A stretch of DNA of 64,000 nt, taken from Capsicum annuum. Its lineage: Eukaryota; Streptophyta; Magnoliopsida; Solanales; Solanaceae. The position numbers and the translations under genes are program-made. Below the pieces are notes generated by a model that worked only from the letters and a program-made list of their open reading frames with translations, had not been told where the DNA came from and ran no database searches. The stretch covers positions 131,941,603 through 132,005,602 of the forward strand of contig NC_061118.1 of assembly GCF_002878395.1 (NCBI RefSeq), read 5' to 3'. Positions within the stretch are counted from its first letter, which is position 1; each line of letters opens with the position of its first letter. This document shows positions 35,181 to 48,170 of the stretch, piece after piece.

Positions 35181-35999
35181 TTCCGTACACTAATTTTCAT
35201 ATTCATTAAAAAAAAATTATAAAATCAAACTACATAAAAAAACAAATAAAATAACTCAATTAAATTTCTCAAAATATGTACAAAGTATAAACTATACATA
35301 TTTAAAAGTTGAACTAAAATTAAACAACTTCAAAAGTAAAAAAAAAAATTATACCTAGCAATTAATAAATAAATTTATACTAATTATTTTTTGTTTTCTT
35401 AATCACATTCTACTACATTTGACAATTATTTAATTATGTAATTGTGAATTAAAAAATTATTCATTTCTAAAACTTAAGGTAGGACGAGTTGCCCGTTGTT
35501 CATTAAATGGACCTTAACTAATCACTGATTATTAACTCGAATAATCATCTTAACTATGTATTTGACAATTATTTAATTATATAATTGCCAATTAAAATAG
35601 AATACATAAATTGTTCATTCTCATGTATTGGGATAGTTTTCAATGTATTAGAAAATGATTATTAAATAAGTAATGTTAAAAATTTAAATTTAGGATGAAA
35701 AGGGGAAAAATGTCTAAAAACTAACTGGTTTATAGTGTGAATGAGACATTTTACTATTGTCGCAAAATTGTGGCCAAAAAGATTTTTTCCGTTCTTTTTT
35801 ATTTTTACCCCTCTCTCTTACTTGAGAAAATTGAGTGTAGGGTGACAAATAAGTGTCGAAATTAAAATTGGTGACAAGTTTGACCAATTCAATTCAATTT
35901 TTTTTAATTAGTGATTAAGGTAAATTGGGGTTAAAATGTATTTTTTAAAACTTTTTAAACTTTTAAAAAATACAAAATAAGAACAATAAAATAACATGG
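35181..35999. other. Intergenic AT-rich sequence, possible promoter region
   Basis: No open frame of note. It ends just upstream of the CT-rich leader of the DUF1985-type gene. Confidence 0.4.
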
Positions 36000-36191
36000 G
36001 TCATTTGTCAATTTTTTCAGAATTGGGTTCAAAATTCTTTCTCTCTCTAAAGCAGAGAGAAAACACGATACAACATCTCAACGTTCTCTCTCTGTTCTCT
36101 CAAACACCTCCATCGCCATCTCCGTCTTCTTGTGTTGTCATCACCATCTCCGTCGCTATCTTCGTTCTAAGTTAGGGTTCGATTCTCCAAG
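36000..36191 (+). other. Probable 5' leader exon of the DUF1985-type gene
   Basis: A CT-rich, ATG-poor stretch (ctctctctaaag, tctctctctgttctctc, then repeated catctccgtc) is followed by AAG|GTAAAA at 36191/36192. This looks like a plant 5' leader with a following intron that would end at tgtag|att (37317/37318), just before the ATG at 37323. It is inferred from composition and splice-like sites only. Confidence 0.4.
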
Positions 36192-36748
36192 GTAAAACTA
36201 TTTTCTTTACTTTCAATATGGTGGGTTTCATTCATTTATAAGAATGTGTTGATTTTGAAAAAATGGATTTAGATTTTTGAGATTTGTGGTGTCCTCTTTT
36301 GGGTTTGTTCTTTTTGAAATGGTCAATCAAGACTATATTAAAAAATTAATAAAAATCCCTCTTTTGAGTTTGTTTAAAATCTTTAATTTTCCACTCCAAT
36401 TAACCTGAAAATAACCTAAATTCTTAGATTTGTTGAATAAATTGTTCAATTGATACAAAGATGGAATCTTTAGGTGTAACATTGTTGTAAAAGTATAATG
36501 TTTGCCTAAGTTTTGAGTTGGGTGAGTTCAAGAGTCAACTCACTTAACAAAAAAACTTATTCTTTAACTGTAATTTTAATGTGAAATGTAATAACATCTA
36601 ATTTTTGAGTTGAGAAATTGAAAAACTTGTTTAACTAGCAGAAAGATTGAATTTTTAAGTCTAGTTTTATTATGATTTGTGAAGTGTGATATTTTGATTT
36701 AGTATAGAACTCCGAGCAATTTTCATTCTAGTAATTTTTAAGAGAGTA

Positions 36749-36915
36749 GGGACGACCCGGTTCATACCTACTCCGTAGGTGTCGGGGAGGGGGGGGGGAC
36801 CACTCTGGGCCTGACCTACGCGCCCTTACCCCAGCTTCGCTGGAGGGGCGTTTCGAACCTCCGACCCTGGCACACTACGGTAAGCAAGCTTACCGCTGAG
36901 CCAAGGCCATCCCTC
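36749..36915 (-). mobile_element. tRNA-derived SINE, 167 bp, with target duplications
   Basis: On the minus strand the head carries an A box (TGGCTCAGCGGTA, 36891-36903) and a B box (AGGTTCGAAAC, 36850-36860), the internal RNA polymerase III promoter of tRNA-derived SINEs. It is flanked by direct repeats AATTTTTAAGAGAGTA (36733-36748) and the same with one extra T (36916-36932). No poly(A) tail is visible at the 36749 side. It lies in the probable leader intron of the DUF1985-type gene. A SolS-like family is possible but not confirmed. Confidence 0.8.
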
Positions 36916-37322
36916 AATTTTTTAAGAGAGTAATAGGAAAATTTATTTCAGGCTTTTCATCTAGTAAGGTTAAGCAAATATGTAATTTCAGTTTTGAAGT
37001 GTTCACGGTCTTCTTTTTATGCAGCCAATTTGTTATCTACAAAACAATGCGTCTTAAAACGAAAATGCATCTTTGTATTCTATGTAGTGAACAGTCACTA
37101 AATTCTATTAGTATCATCAATTGAAGATGAGAAACTGATCTAGAATAGTAGAGATGTTAATCATTTTGCTCTAAAGATGGATTTCCCAATTAACAGTATC
37201 TATTAGTATTATCTGTATCATTTACTGCAAATTTACTGTAATTATTCATGTTACCTATTTTTTTGTTTTTGTTGGTTACAATATTTAATGATTTCTATTT
37301 TATTTCATGTGGTGTAGATTCA

Positions 37323-39901
37323 ATGGCTCCAAGAAAAAGAAGAGCAACAATTGCTATTACTCCTAAAAATACAAGAAGGCAAATAGTAAACAAAGACAAA
37401 TAAAAAAAGAAAAAAAAGAAAGAACAAGATTGGAGCAGTATATTGGAGAAGATGGAAATACTAGGTTGGAGAAGTCTATAGAAGAAGAAAGAAGCACAAG
37501 GTTGGAGAAGTCTACGAAAGAAAAAGACGAAGAAATAAGTGGAACAAATGCTTCTTCCACTAATGCAGATGAATAAAATGATAAATCCAAAAGTAATGAA
37601 AATGTAGAAGGTGAAAATAGAGGATTCAAGGATGAACACAGAATGAAACACCGGCACGATAAACCTATCTTAGAGGAAGAGAAATCTCATACTTTTGAGT
37701 CCTCTCCGGACAGTCCTTCACCTAATATCTCACTTGCCAAGCCTATTAGGTATTTAGATTACAGCTTTGAGACACTGATTGAAAGGTATCTAAGTTTGAT
37801 AGGCTCTGTTAATGTTAAGTCTTGGTTGGGTAAGTCTTTTTCTGAGTTTAGAAAGATTTTAGAAGATAAAAAATTGACGAAGTTCTTTAAATCTTGATTT
37901 TCGGAAAGTACTTATACCTACCTAATAATATCAATATAAGATTTCAAATGAATTTAGTTTACCAACTTCTTAAACGTAAAATTATAAGTCATAGAAAAGA
38001 GGAAGTTTGAATAAACTATTGTGGCATGCCGATTTGGTTTGGTATGAGAGAGTTTGTGATCATTATTGGCTTGAATTGTCATTTACCAGTTGTGTATGAG
38101 GAAGAAAAAATATCAACTAAGACATTGAGAAGGAGACTACAAATTATTGATTTGGTGGGAAAGACTTGCAAAGAGAAGGAGTTGATTGATCACATCAAAT
38201 CTGAGGATGTTCGTGAAAGTGTAAAGAAGTCATTGTGCTTGCTCTATTTTGTGCACAATTTTCTTTGTGCAAAAGATTTGAACACGAAACTTCCGTCTGA
38301 ATGGGTTTTGCTCTCAGCTGATAGAGATGCATTTTCTGTCCATTCATGGGGGCGTGTAAGTTATAGTCTTACAATTGAGTACCTATTGAAAACGGTTAAT
38401 CCAAATGTGAAAACCTCCAATCTTTATGGCTTTCCATGGGCTTTCATGGTAAATTTTATTTTTTTCCATGTTTCTTTTTTTAATTATTTTTGGGTCCATT
38501 CATTATTCTGAGCTATCTCTCTTAAAATCTTTATTTTATGTAGTGTTGGGCATTTGAGGCTATTCCTCCCCTCCGAAAAAAATTCAAGATTTTTTCAGAA
38601 GAAATGTCTTCACCGAGAATTCTTAGATGGCTTTCAGCGACTAATAACGTATCTGTTGAGATTAATGAGTTGTTTGACCCCCCCAAAGACTTGGTAAGCA
38701 TCATCTTATATTTTTATTTTCGTGTTGCTATCATTCTTTTCTTTGTCATATTTTTTTTCAATATACACCTTAATTTTTCCCAGTGTTGTTACTGCTACCT
38801 TTAAATATATACTATTTTCGACAAAGATGCCGACTTTATGAAATGTTGTTTCAGTGACCCTTCTTTATTTTCCTTCTACTTTTGTATATAGAAATCAATA
38901 TTGATATCAGTCCTTTTTAATGTCTTCAGATTGTTAGGTAACAACTTTTTTTGGTCTAGTATATTGGTTGCATCTATATAAGTCAGCTTTCATTGCTAGT
39001 AGGAACTTACAAAATGTTTGATCGTTTGCGCATTTAGCTTCCTGTATAGTCTGCTTGTCTTAACAGAAGCAGTTGCTAAATTCTCATATTTGCAGCCCTT
39101 GTTCTTTGTGAATCATTAACTGCTTGCTCTGTCTTAAACTTTATTAACTTTGTGAATTTACAATTATCGAAACTGAAATTCATTTAGAGGACTGACAATA
39201 ATGTGTGTAATGAACAATAATATAAGACCAACTTTATGGTACTACTATTATAATCAATCAGGTATGAATATGCAAACTATTTACCCATCCACGTTAAAAA
39301 AAAGAACAAAACTCCATAGAAAATGTTGTCTGACAGATATGTTGCCTTTGATAATTTTCTGAAATATTCTTGTGGGATTATATGCTTTGTGTTATCATAT
39401 TTTAATATTATTTTTTTACGTGTAGATTGTGCATCCTTGGATAAGTTCTACACCAAGTAAGATAGAGAGGGATTTTCTCACTAGGTTTGTGCCTTTGCAA
39501 TTAACTAAAATGACAAGATTGAAAAGCGTGAGAAATATTTGAATGGTGTTGTGGCAATCAAAAGAGATTGTACAGTTGTTGAGGGGGATTTTAACCCTTC
39601 AAGGGCAGTTGGTGTAGGTGGTAGTATTGTTGGTCATGGAGGTGAAAGTTCTTTTCCAAATGTTGATAGAGGTACTAGTGGTGTTGGTGCTGGAGAAGGA
39701 GGAGGATTTTCTCCATTTGTTACTAGTGGACTTGGTGGTTTTAGTGGTGGTTTTGGAGCAGGAAGATCTCTGATCAATGAGAATGTTTCGCGTCCTCAAG
39801 AAACCCCATCCACCATTGAGGTGCCTTCTTATAAACCTTGTCATGAAAATATAAAATTGTTAACTACTAGGGTAGATGCTTTAGAGCACTACTATGATGT
39901 C
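37323..39901 (+). pseudogene. DUF1985-type (Ulp1/MULE-associated) gene, truncated by element B
   Basis: Three exon-like blocks have good splice sites: 37323-38448, 38544-38693 and 39426-39901. After an ATG and a basic start (MAPRKRRATIAITPK), a charged Glu/Lys/Ser-rich part follows. Then comes a segment typical of DUF1985: LVYQLLKRKI, MPIWFGMREF, GLNCHLP, FPWAFM, and across the intron CWAFEAIPPLRKKF, SPRILRWL and VHPWISS. A Gly-rich region and ALEHYYDV follow, where element B begins at 39902. In plants DUF1985 often sits in proteins with a C-terminal Ulp1 protease domain, many carried by Mutator-like elements; any such part would lie beyond the window. It is broken by a frameshift in the A-rich tract near 37410, stops at 37574 and near 38016 (TGA for Trp), and frameshifts near 37895 and 39510. 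Confidence 0.65.
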
Positions 39902-42361
39902 TGTAACGCCTCGAGTCTGTACCCCGGATGTCACACAGTGCTTATAATCCGAAGGACCATAAGTTAACCCATGACTGATACCTACTATGAGTACTGAATA
40001 ATAATACCGAAATGATGCAGAAGTGTAACTGAAATGCCATAAGGTTCTCAAATATTAAAAGCAAATACTTAAATACTGATAGTAATACTGCAAAGAAAAC
40101 TGAACATCCATCTAAAATAGTGTAGCCTGAAAGCCTCTAACTGTCTGAATAGGGAGCTGATGGGACAAGTCCCCAACTAACTCCAACAGCTAAATGTACT
40201 GAACTAATGAAATAATAAATCTGTCCTCAAAATATGAGGACTCACCACTGTAATCGTGCTAATAACCTGAGCTGCTAAGTACGGTCTGGAGCCCGTGTAT
40301 CTAAACCTATGATATGAGACATCATAATGCAAGAGAAAAAATATGTGCCAGTACTTGGAATATACTGGTATGCTAAGTGAGGTAGGCTGATATACGTGGG
40401 TTTATATGTATAAGATGATAACTGACTGAATGATATGAATATAACTGAATGAGAGCATATGGATAACTGAGACTACTGTAAATACTGAGTATGTAATACT
40501 ATGCATATACATACATATACTGTATCTGAGATCATATTGAAACTGAATACTGAGTTCTGATAACTGAATGACTAACATCTGAGATTACTGATAACTGAGT
40601 TATTGATAACTGGGTGACTATTTCTGACAGTCCTGATTCTGTTGAACTGAACTGAGTTTTATATTAAGTCTGAAACTGTAACTGTAACTGTGCGAGTGTT
40701 TATCTAACCGACATACCCCGATTATAAACTGAGTTGGGGTCCAACCTGTAAACCTTGTTGGAAGGGTGTTAGCACCTTGCCAATTGATACTAATAATATT
40801 GGGTCAACCCTAGTCTGGAAGGAAGACTCATAAATTATATATGTATAGTTGCGTCCACCCTATTCTGACAGGAGGACGTCTTACCCTATGCTGGCTACGT
40901 AGTTCTGTAATACAGGGATTGCTACTAATGGTCAAGACCTCTGTTGGCAGGAATGCCCCCATCCTTGGGTTAGCTTGGTGCTGATTCCTACTCCCAACTG
41001 AATAAATACTGAAATAATCACTAGGTTGTACTAGGCTTGACTGAACTGTTACTGATCGTATTGACTAACTGAACTGGATTGAGTTTACTGAATTCTATAA
41101 CTGACTGAGTACTTAGTACTACTATTCGTGACGTTACTGAGACTATTCTGAGCTACTGCAGTTCTAGTAAACAACTAGATTTCAGGTATTGAGTACCCCC
41201 AGGACTCGACAGCATCAATACTAATAAAACATAGCAATACTTGAAAACATGGCAATAGTCAATTGTTCACATTGCATCACTTAGACATTTTGTCAAACAC
41301 TTGGAAGTTGTGAGCTTGTACATGAATAGAGACGCATGCCAACATGTTATAAATACACTGTTTAATCCACAAGGACATTCTATCAAACAATTTCAATGTA
41401 TAGCTCTAGCATGGAAGTAGTTTAAATATGTAGTTATAACATGAGTTCATTACTAAGATCACTAAAAGATCACAATGCATAATTTTTTCACCTATGCATT
41501 TTATCAAACACTTAGGAGGCATAACCTTACACTGGGCATGAACAACATACTAATGCATCATGACTACAATAATCATTTCACAATTCAAGGGGTTTTGACA
41601 TGGGAATTATATCAATCAAATACATACTATTTTATATTTATGACACTTGCAATTAATCCTTAAATTGAAAACCCAACATCAACACATGCATGAACACAAT
41701 CCAATTCAAATATATAGATCATGAATTCAATGAAATTGTAGTTTAAAAGGGTTCTTGAACTCCAAGGTGAAAGAAAACCCAAGGATGAATACCTAACATA
41801 CCTTGGTTGTTGATTTCGTGAGAGTTTTTGGTGATTGCGTGAGAGTTGTTGTTCTTGAGAGGATAAATATGAATAATGATGTGTCTATGCTATTTGGGGA
41901 TGAAATCATGTGTTTTGGATGATTTTGATGTTGGACAAAATACCTTATTGCCCTTCAATACGCGGAATTGAAATCTAAAAAATTCAGAGGCGTGCACTGG
42001 AGCGTGCGTCGCATGCTCTGGAGCTATGGAATGAAGTGTGCGACGTATGCTCCCAAGGGGTGGACTGGAGTATGCATCGCACGCTAATCGCATGCATCCA
42101 CTATTTTGGACTTCCAAACATGCCTTTACACTTATCTAAAAATTTTGAAACTCACCCAAGAAGACCTATTGACATTTCTGATCATGAATTAACTAAAAAA
42201 TTGACATTCTAAGGTCGTAAGAATTAAAAATAAGATCATCCAATTACGAAGGCTAAAATGATTCTAAGTCTCAACACTTAGCTAAATTTTTCTAAGTTTG
42301 GGACCCCTCATTACAAGCTATATGGGACTGAATTGAACTAGAACTTTTAGGGGGTCTTACA
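39902..42361 (-). repeat. 3' LTR of element B, 2460 bp
   Basis: Bounded by TGTAACGCCTCGAG and GGGGTCTTACA on the plus strand. It shares the left-end core, the ACTGA-rich middle and the taccccca-ggactcg segment (41191-41210) with the other LTRs. Near the right end it differs from A and D, carrying gtgcgacgyatgctcc-type words. Frames inside (41475-41663, 41890-42117) are not genes. Confidence 0.88.
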
Positions 42362-42376
42362 ATATCTCCCCCTTAG
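42362..42376 (-). other. Polypurine tract of element B
   Basis: CTAAGGGGGAGATAT on the minus strand immediately precedes the LTR start TGTAAGACCCC. Confidence 0.75.
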
Positions 42377-42570
42377 GAACATTCTTCCTCAAATGAGACT
42401 GACTGAACTGAGAGGAACTGTACTTACAATGGCATGCATGACTGAAGTATGACTAAGTTTTGGAGACATGACACTTGACTGAACTATTTCATGAATGCAT
42501 GAATAAAATGAGAATGCTATGCAGCTGCAACTGAGTATGGAATAAAGTAAATATAAGGAAGACTGTTACC

Positions 42571-43831
42571 TTAGGCTGAGTCTAAGTTTGTAGAGAAGAG
42601 GTGAAGGTACTTGGTTCGTATGTCTTCTTCTGCTTCCCAAGTAGCTTCCTCAACGGATTGATTCCGCCAAAGAACTTTGACCAAAGAAACTTCTTTGTTC
42701 CTTAGTCTGCGAATCTGATGAACAAGGACTTTGACTGGGAGTTCCTCATAAGAGAGACTATTCTAAATATATACACTCTCTATAGGGACTACAACTGATG
42801 GGTTACCAATGCACTTCTTTAGCAAGGAGATGTGAAACATCGGGTGCACTGATGCTAAGTCTACAGGCAACTCAAACTCATAAGCTACCTTGCCGAAACG
42901 ACTGAGAATCCTATAAGGACCAATATATCAGGGACTAAACTTCCCCCTTTTACCAAACCTCCTTACCCCCTTCATGGGAGAGATTTTCAAATACACATAG
43001 TCATCAATCCCAAACTCGAGATCTTTCCTTCTTATATCTGCATACGATTTCTATCAGCTTTGAGCTATCTTAAGCCCCTCTCTGATCAACTGCATTTTCT
43101 CTAAAGCATCAAACATCAAGTCAGGCCCCACTATTGTGGCCTCACTCACTTCAAACTGACCAATGGGAAATCTACACCTCCTCTTATAAAGAGCCTCAAG
43201 CGGAGCCATCTGAATACTGGAATGATAATTGTTATTATACGCGAACTCAATCAAAGGTAAGTGGTCATCTCAACTGCCCTTAAAGTCAATGACACATGCT
43301 CTCAACATATCTTCTAAGGTCTAAATGGTCCTTTTTTCTTGATCATCTGTATGAGGGTGAAAGGTTGTACTGAGGTGAATTTGGGTACCAAGACCCTTTT
43401 GGAAGGCTTTCCAAAAATAAGAGGTGAACTGCATACCTCTATCTGAAATGATAGACAATGGGACACCGTGGAACCTAACCAACTCTTTGATATAGAGATT
43501 GGCATAGTCGTCAACTAAATAAGAGGTATGAACTGGCAAGAAATAGGCTGATTTGGTCATCCTATCCACAATGACCCAAATCGAATCATGTTGATGACAA
43601 GTATGAGACAAACCCATCTCAAAGTCCATATTTACTTCCTCCCACTTCCAAGTGGGAATAATGAACTCCTGTATAGACCCACTAGGCTTCTGATGCTCAA
43701 TCTTAACCTGTTGGCATGTGGAGCACTTAGCCACAAACTCTGCTATGTCTCTCTTCATCCCACTCCACCAATAGACTTTCCGTAAATCACGATACATCTT
43801 AGTGGTCCCTGGGTGAATCAAGTAACACATA
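42571..43831 (-). pseudogene. Element B integrase core and chromodomain-like tail, split by element C
   Basis: The largest frame, 43321-43830, covers the zinc-binding end (IHPGTTKMYRDLRKVYWWSG, CSTCQQVKIEHQKP) and most of the core. It includes MDFEMGL, WVIVDRMTKSAYFLPV and SIISDRG with its catalytic Asp, then FHPHTDDQ. The rest of the core is at 43054-43254 (YNNNYHSSIQMAPLEALY). The C-terminal and chromodomain-like parts follow to a TAA at 42571-42573. A frameshift lies near 43320. Upstream, the sequence is interrupted at 43831 by element C and resumes at 52639. Confidence 0.85.
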
Positions 43832-46120
43832 TGTAATGCCCCAAGTTTGTACCTAGGATGCTACACGGTGCTCATAATCCTGAGGGACCATAAGCTATCC
43901 CATGACTGGTGCCTGCTGTAATAACTAAATAATAATATTGTAATTATATGGAAATTAGGCAGAAACTTTCCATAAGGTTCAAATTAAAAGTAAATACTGA
44001 ATACTGATACATCTTTCTGAAATGCTCTAGTCTAAAAAGCCTCTACTGTCTGAACAAGGAGTTGATAGGATAAGCCCCCAGCTAACCCCGACTACAAAAA
44101 ACTGATAAACTAAAATACTAAAATAATAAGTCTGTCCTCAAACTATAAGGACTTACCACTAAGTCTGGTGCTGATAGATCGGGCTGCTAAGTATGATCGG
44201 GAGCCCATGCATCTGAACCTATGATATAAGACATCATAGCACAAAAGAAAGGTATGCGTCAGTACTTTGAATATACTGGTATGCTAATTGAGGTAGGCTG
44301 AGATGCATGGGTTCATATGCATGAACAATACTGACTGAATGACATGAATATAACTGAGTGAGAGTGCATACATGAATACGTAAACTATAGCTGAGATCAT
44401 GATAACACTGGATAATAAGTTCTAAATTACTGAATTACTGATATCTTAGTTTACTGATACTGTGTATCTGATAATTGAGTGATTGTATCTGATAGTCCTA
44501 ATTTTTGAAATGCTAGTTTGAGTTTTATATTGAGCTGAGTGACTGTATCTAACAGTCCTAAATCTGTAGAACTGAACTGAGTTCTATATTGAGATTAAAT
44601 CTAAAACTGAGACTGTGAGAGGTAATCATCTAACCAACATACCCCTTTCTGAATAGATTAGTGTCCAACCTATAACCCCAGCTGGAAGGGTGTCAGTACC
44701 GTGCCATAGGTAAAGACAAGCTGAGTCACCCTCATTTGGCAGGTGCTCTGAATGAGAACGGTGGTACCCTCAACTGGCAGGTGGGATACCTCATCAACCC
44801 TCAACTGGAAGGTTGATGTCTTAACCAACATTGGCTATGTAGTTCTGGAACACAAGGACTACTTCTAAGGATCACACCCTTTACTGGCAGGTGAGTCCCC
44901 ATCCTTGGGTTCTCTCGATGCTGAATCCTACTCCCAACTGAATAGATACTGGACTAAATTCTAAACTGTACTAGGCCAGACTGAACTGTTACTGATCGTA
45001 CTATCTAACTAAACTAAACTGACTTCACTGAGTTCCATTGACTAATGGAATACTACTGAATTCTATTAACTGATTGAATTTACTAAGGTTTGAACTGAAT
45101 ACTGAACTGGACTGGACTGATATTGAGTCTACTGAGTTTTCCTGAGTTCTGTAACTGACTGAGAGTACTACTAATTGTGACATGACTGAGATTATTTCGT
45201 AACTGAAACTGGCTCTAGGTAAACAACTAAATTGTCGGGTATTAAATACCCCAGGAATTGATAGCATGAAAAGTAAAGCATCACATGACCTTGCATAACA
45301 TAGAAATGCACACTTGTTCATAATGCATCTATAGAGGCATTTTATCAAACACTTGAATGGCATGAACTAGTATACATTCTAATATGATACAATCTCACTA
45401 TTTAATTCACATGAATAACTCATCAAACACTTGGAAGGTATTGTATTGCACATAGTACTAATCAACACATAAGCATCATAATTTCAAGGCTTTAACATGA
45501 ATTCACATGATACTACATACATAATAATTGTTTTTACATAAATCTTTTACTTAATCATGGAATAGAAACCCAATCAATATTATAATCATGAATACACTTG
45601 AATCCAAATCATGGAAATCATAAAATCAATTTACTTAAAGATTAAAAGAGTTTCTTGGACTCCAAGGGTGGAACGGACCCTTGGATGAACACTTGACATA
45701 CCTTAACAATTAAATTATGAAAGATTAGCGGTAAGTTCTTAAGCCTTTAGTTGAATTTGAAATTTCATAGGGTTTGTTCTTGAGAGCAACTTGTGAAGAA
45801 TGAATAGTTTTTGCTCTTAGAAGGTTTAATTTTGTGTTTTGGGGCTGATAGACGTGGGAAAAAGACCTAATTACCCCTAAGGATGCAGTTTTTTAATGAC
45901 TTAAAACTGACCTAGCAATGCACAGATCGACGTGCCATATCATTGGCATCGATGTGATGGCCAATGTGCCGCATTAAGTCCGCATCAGGTCACTAGAATT
46001 TGCACTGGGAGCTGGAGTAAAATATTCATCGATGCGACTGGCGATGCGGCGCATCGATCCACTGGTTTGAGCTTTCAAATGTGATCCAAAAGAAGTTCAA
46101 AAAATCCAAAACTTGTTCGG
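43832..46120 (-). repeat. 3' LTR of element C (right end missing)
   Basis: Matches 50054 onward along its length with many scattered substitutions, until acttgttcgg at 46111-46120. The last roughly 220 bases of the LTR, present at the other end of the element, are not found here. Confidence 0.85.
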
Positions 46121-48170
46121 GCAACGGTAACGGATATCAAGTTTATAACTATAACTGAACATGGACTAAGCCAATCTAAGGAAAACTGTTACCTTAAGCT
46201 GAGAATACTGATGAACCTGAGATCAGTTACTAAACATGCATAAATGGGAACATGAGAACATAACTGAGACTGAAACGTGATACATAAATTGAATATCATG
46301 GACTGAACTGAGCCCCTGAATACATGGCTTACGGCTGAGATTGAAACTTGAGGGTCCACCTATGAGTACCCACTACTCCAAACTTGATTTGTTATGTGAG
46401 GAGAAGATGGAAGGTTTGGGTCATAAAAGCTTAGGGGATTATAGTGCATCTCCTCCTTGGGATATATTATCCCCTGAAGAATGCAGACTTAGCTGAGATA
46501 CTGAGGAAAAATTGAGATGATGCACAAGGCACCTACGAACTAAATCGTGACTGCATATGGGGATCTAAAATTAAGGTATGACACCCAAACTGAGTTAAAC
46601 TTGTAACCACATGGTTGCTTGATCTTGGAATAGTTACATTTATGAGACTTAGGATAGTGAGACTAGATGAAAGGATGGGAAACCCAACCCATACAAACAT
46701 TGTCCGCCTAACTGCTAAACTGAATTAATGTTTTAGCGGACTAACTTATGCTGAAAACATATATTCTACTTGAGACTTTCTTTGACACTCTTTCTATAGA
46801 GTTATTGTAGCTTTAGGGAGCAAGGAGTCTTGGCATGGCTGAGTAAAATAACTAAATAAGAAAATCACATCCTGGCTAAAATTCTGTAATATGAGTCAGG
46901 GCCTACGAAACATCATCTAAGATGAAGTGACTAAACCTTATACACTACAACTATAAATTTTCAAGCTTAGACATATCCCTTGAATACTCTCTCAACTATA
47001 CTCTCCACCTTAGTACAACACATCACCTAAGACTACTAAAAATATTCACATGGGTGCTAAGCACAAATGCATAAACATACTAACTTATCTAATTATCTAA
47101 ATGGCTGATAGCTGAATACTTGTTCATGTATATTAGATTGCACTTAGTTTGAACAGCTGGACTGGAACTGTAGAGTATTATACATATGAGGTAAGGACTG
47201 ACTGTGTAACAGGAGATAACTGAGCTTGAATTCGTGAAACTGTATTATTTGAGAATGTAAGACCTAGCATATAACACAATTCTAAAATATTCTATAAACT
47301 GAGGTACTAAAATACTGATAACTGATAACTATAAGGTATGGTCAAGCAAACCTGAAACTGAACTGAGTTTCTGATCTGATTACTGAACTGAGACTGTAAC
47401 TAAGACGATAACTAAGACTGTAAATGAAACTGCATCTGGGACTGTAACTGAGCTTATACTAGAACTGAATACTGAGTTCTGATAACTACATGATAGAGAC
47501 TAACATAAATCAAGGATCCGAATAGACACTTACACTCAGCATTTTCTCAACTTACTATCTCATGAAAAATTCTGATTTCTCTCTCTTCAACAACTAAATA
47601 CAACTTTTTGCTAGACATTTACTTAGCACACTACCTTGATATTTAGGCCTATTCTCATAACTACAGCCTCGTGTAAAACAAGTATGCAAAAATCTTTCCT
47701 TATCATGAAATATTTACTCTCTCCTATCTAAGCAATTACTCATTACTACATCATTTTATAAGGAGAGTTCACTAAAGGGTTAAAATATGAGGACCTGAAG
47801 CGTGAATGAATACTATGTCAAACTCGACACTTAACTGAGGCTTGAGGAACAAAATAGCAATACCATGGATTTATCAAGAGACCTAAACTAAGGATATACA
47901 TGACATAATCTGAACTTAGCCGACCATTAGGAGTGTAGCATGAGTCTTGGGAATTGGGCATAGTTTAAAGCATGACATAAGTACATGAGTCATGAGCTGC
48001 ATGACCTGAGTCTAGAGTTTTTGTGTTCATGAAACATAATTCGTAATACTAGTGAACTGAAACTCCTATACTAGGAACTATAAATGTACATGATTTTCGC
48101 TAATGTGCACAAATATAAGCTATTATCATAGAGCGGACATGTAAGACATGAATAGATAAGATACCATGAT
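46121..48170. other. Unrelated segment replacing the 3' half of element C pol
   Basis: No gypsy domain can be read on either strand. Near 46160-46200 there is a short stretch like the post-pol region of A, B and D (aaactgttacctta). At 46434-46460 a junction aggggattata / gtgcatctcctccttggga looks like the LTR end and purine tract of another gypsy lineage. ACTGTAACTGA-type words lie near 47390-47460. The origin is unknown; a fragment of a second element or a product of template switching is possible. Confidence 0.55.

Noticed and set aside
36851..36903. Possible tRNA gene from A and B boxes
   Set aside because: The arms do not fold into a cloverleaf with a proper acceptor stem, and flanking target duplications show it is a SINE.
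37295..37657. 120-codon and 88-codon minus frames with Phe/Ser-rich hydrophobic sequence
   Set aside because: They are antisense to the Lys/Glu-rich part of the DUF1985-type gene and have no support of their own.
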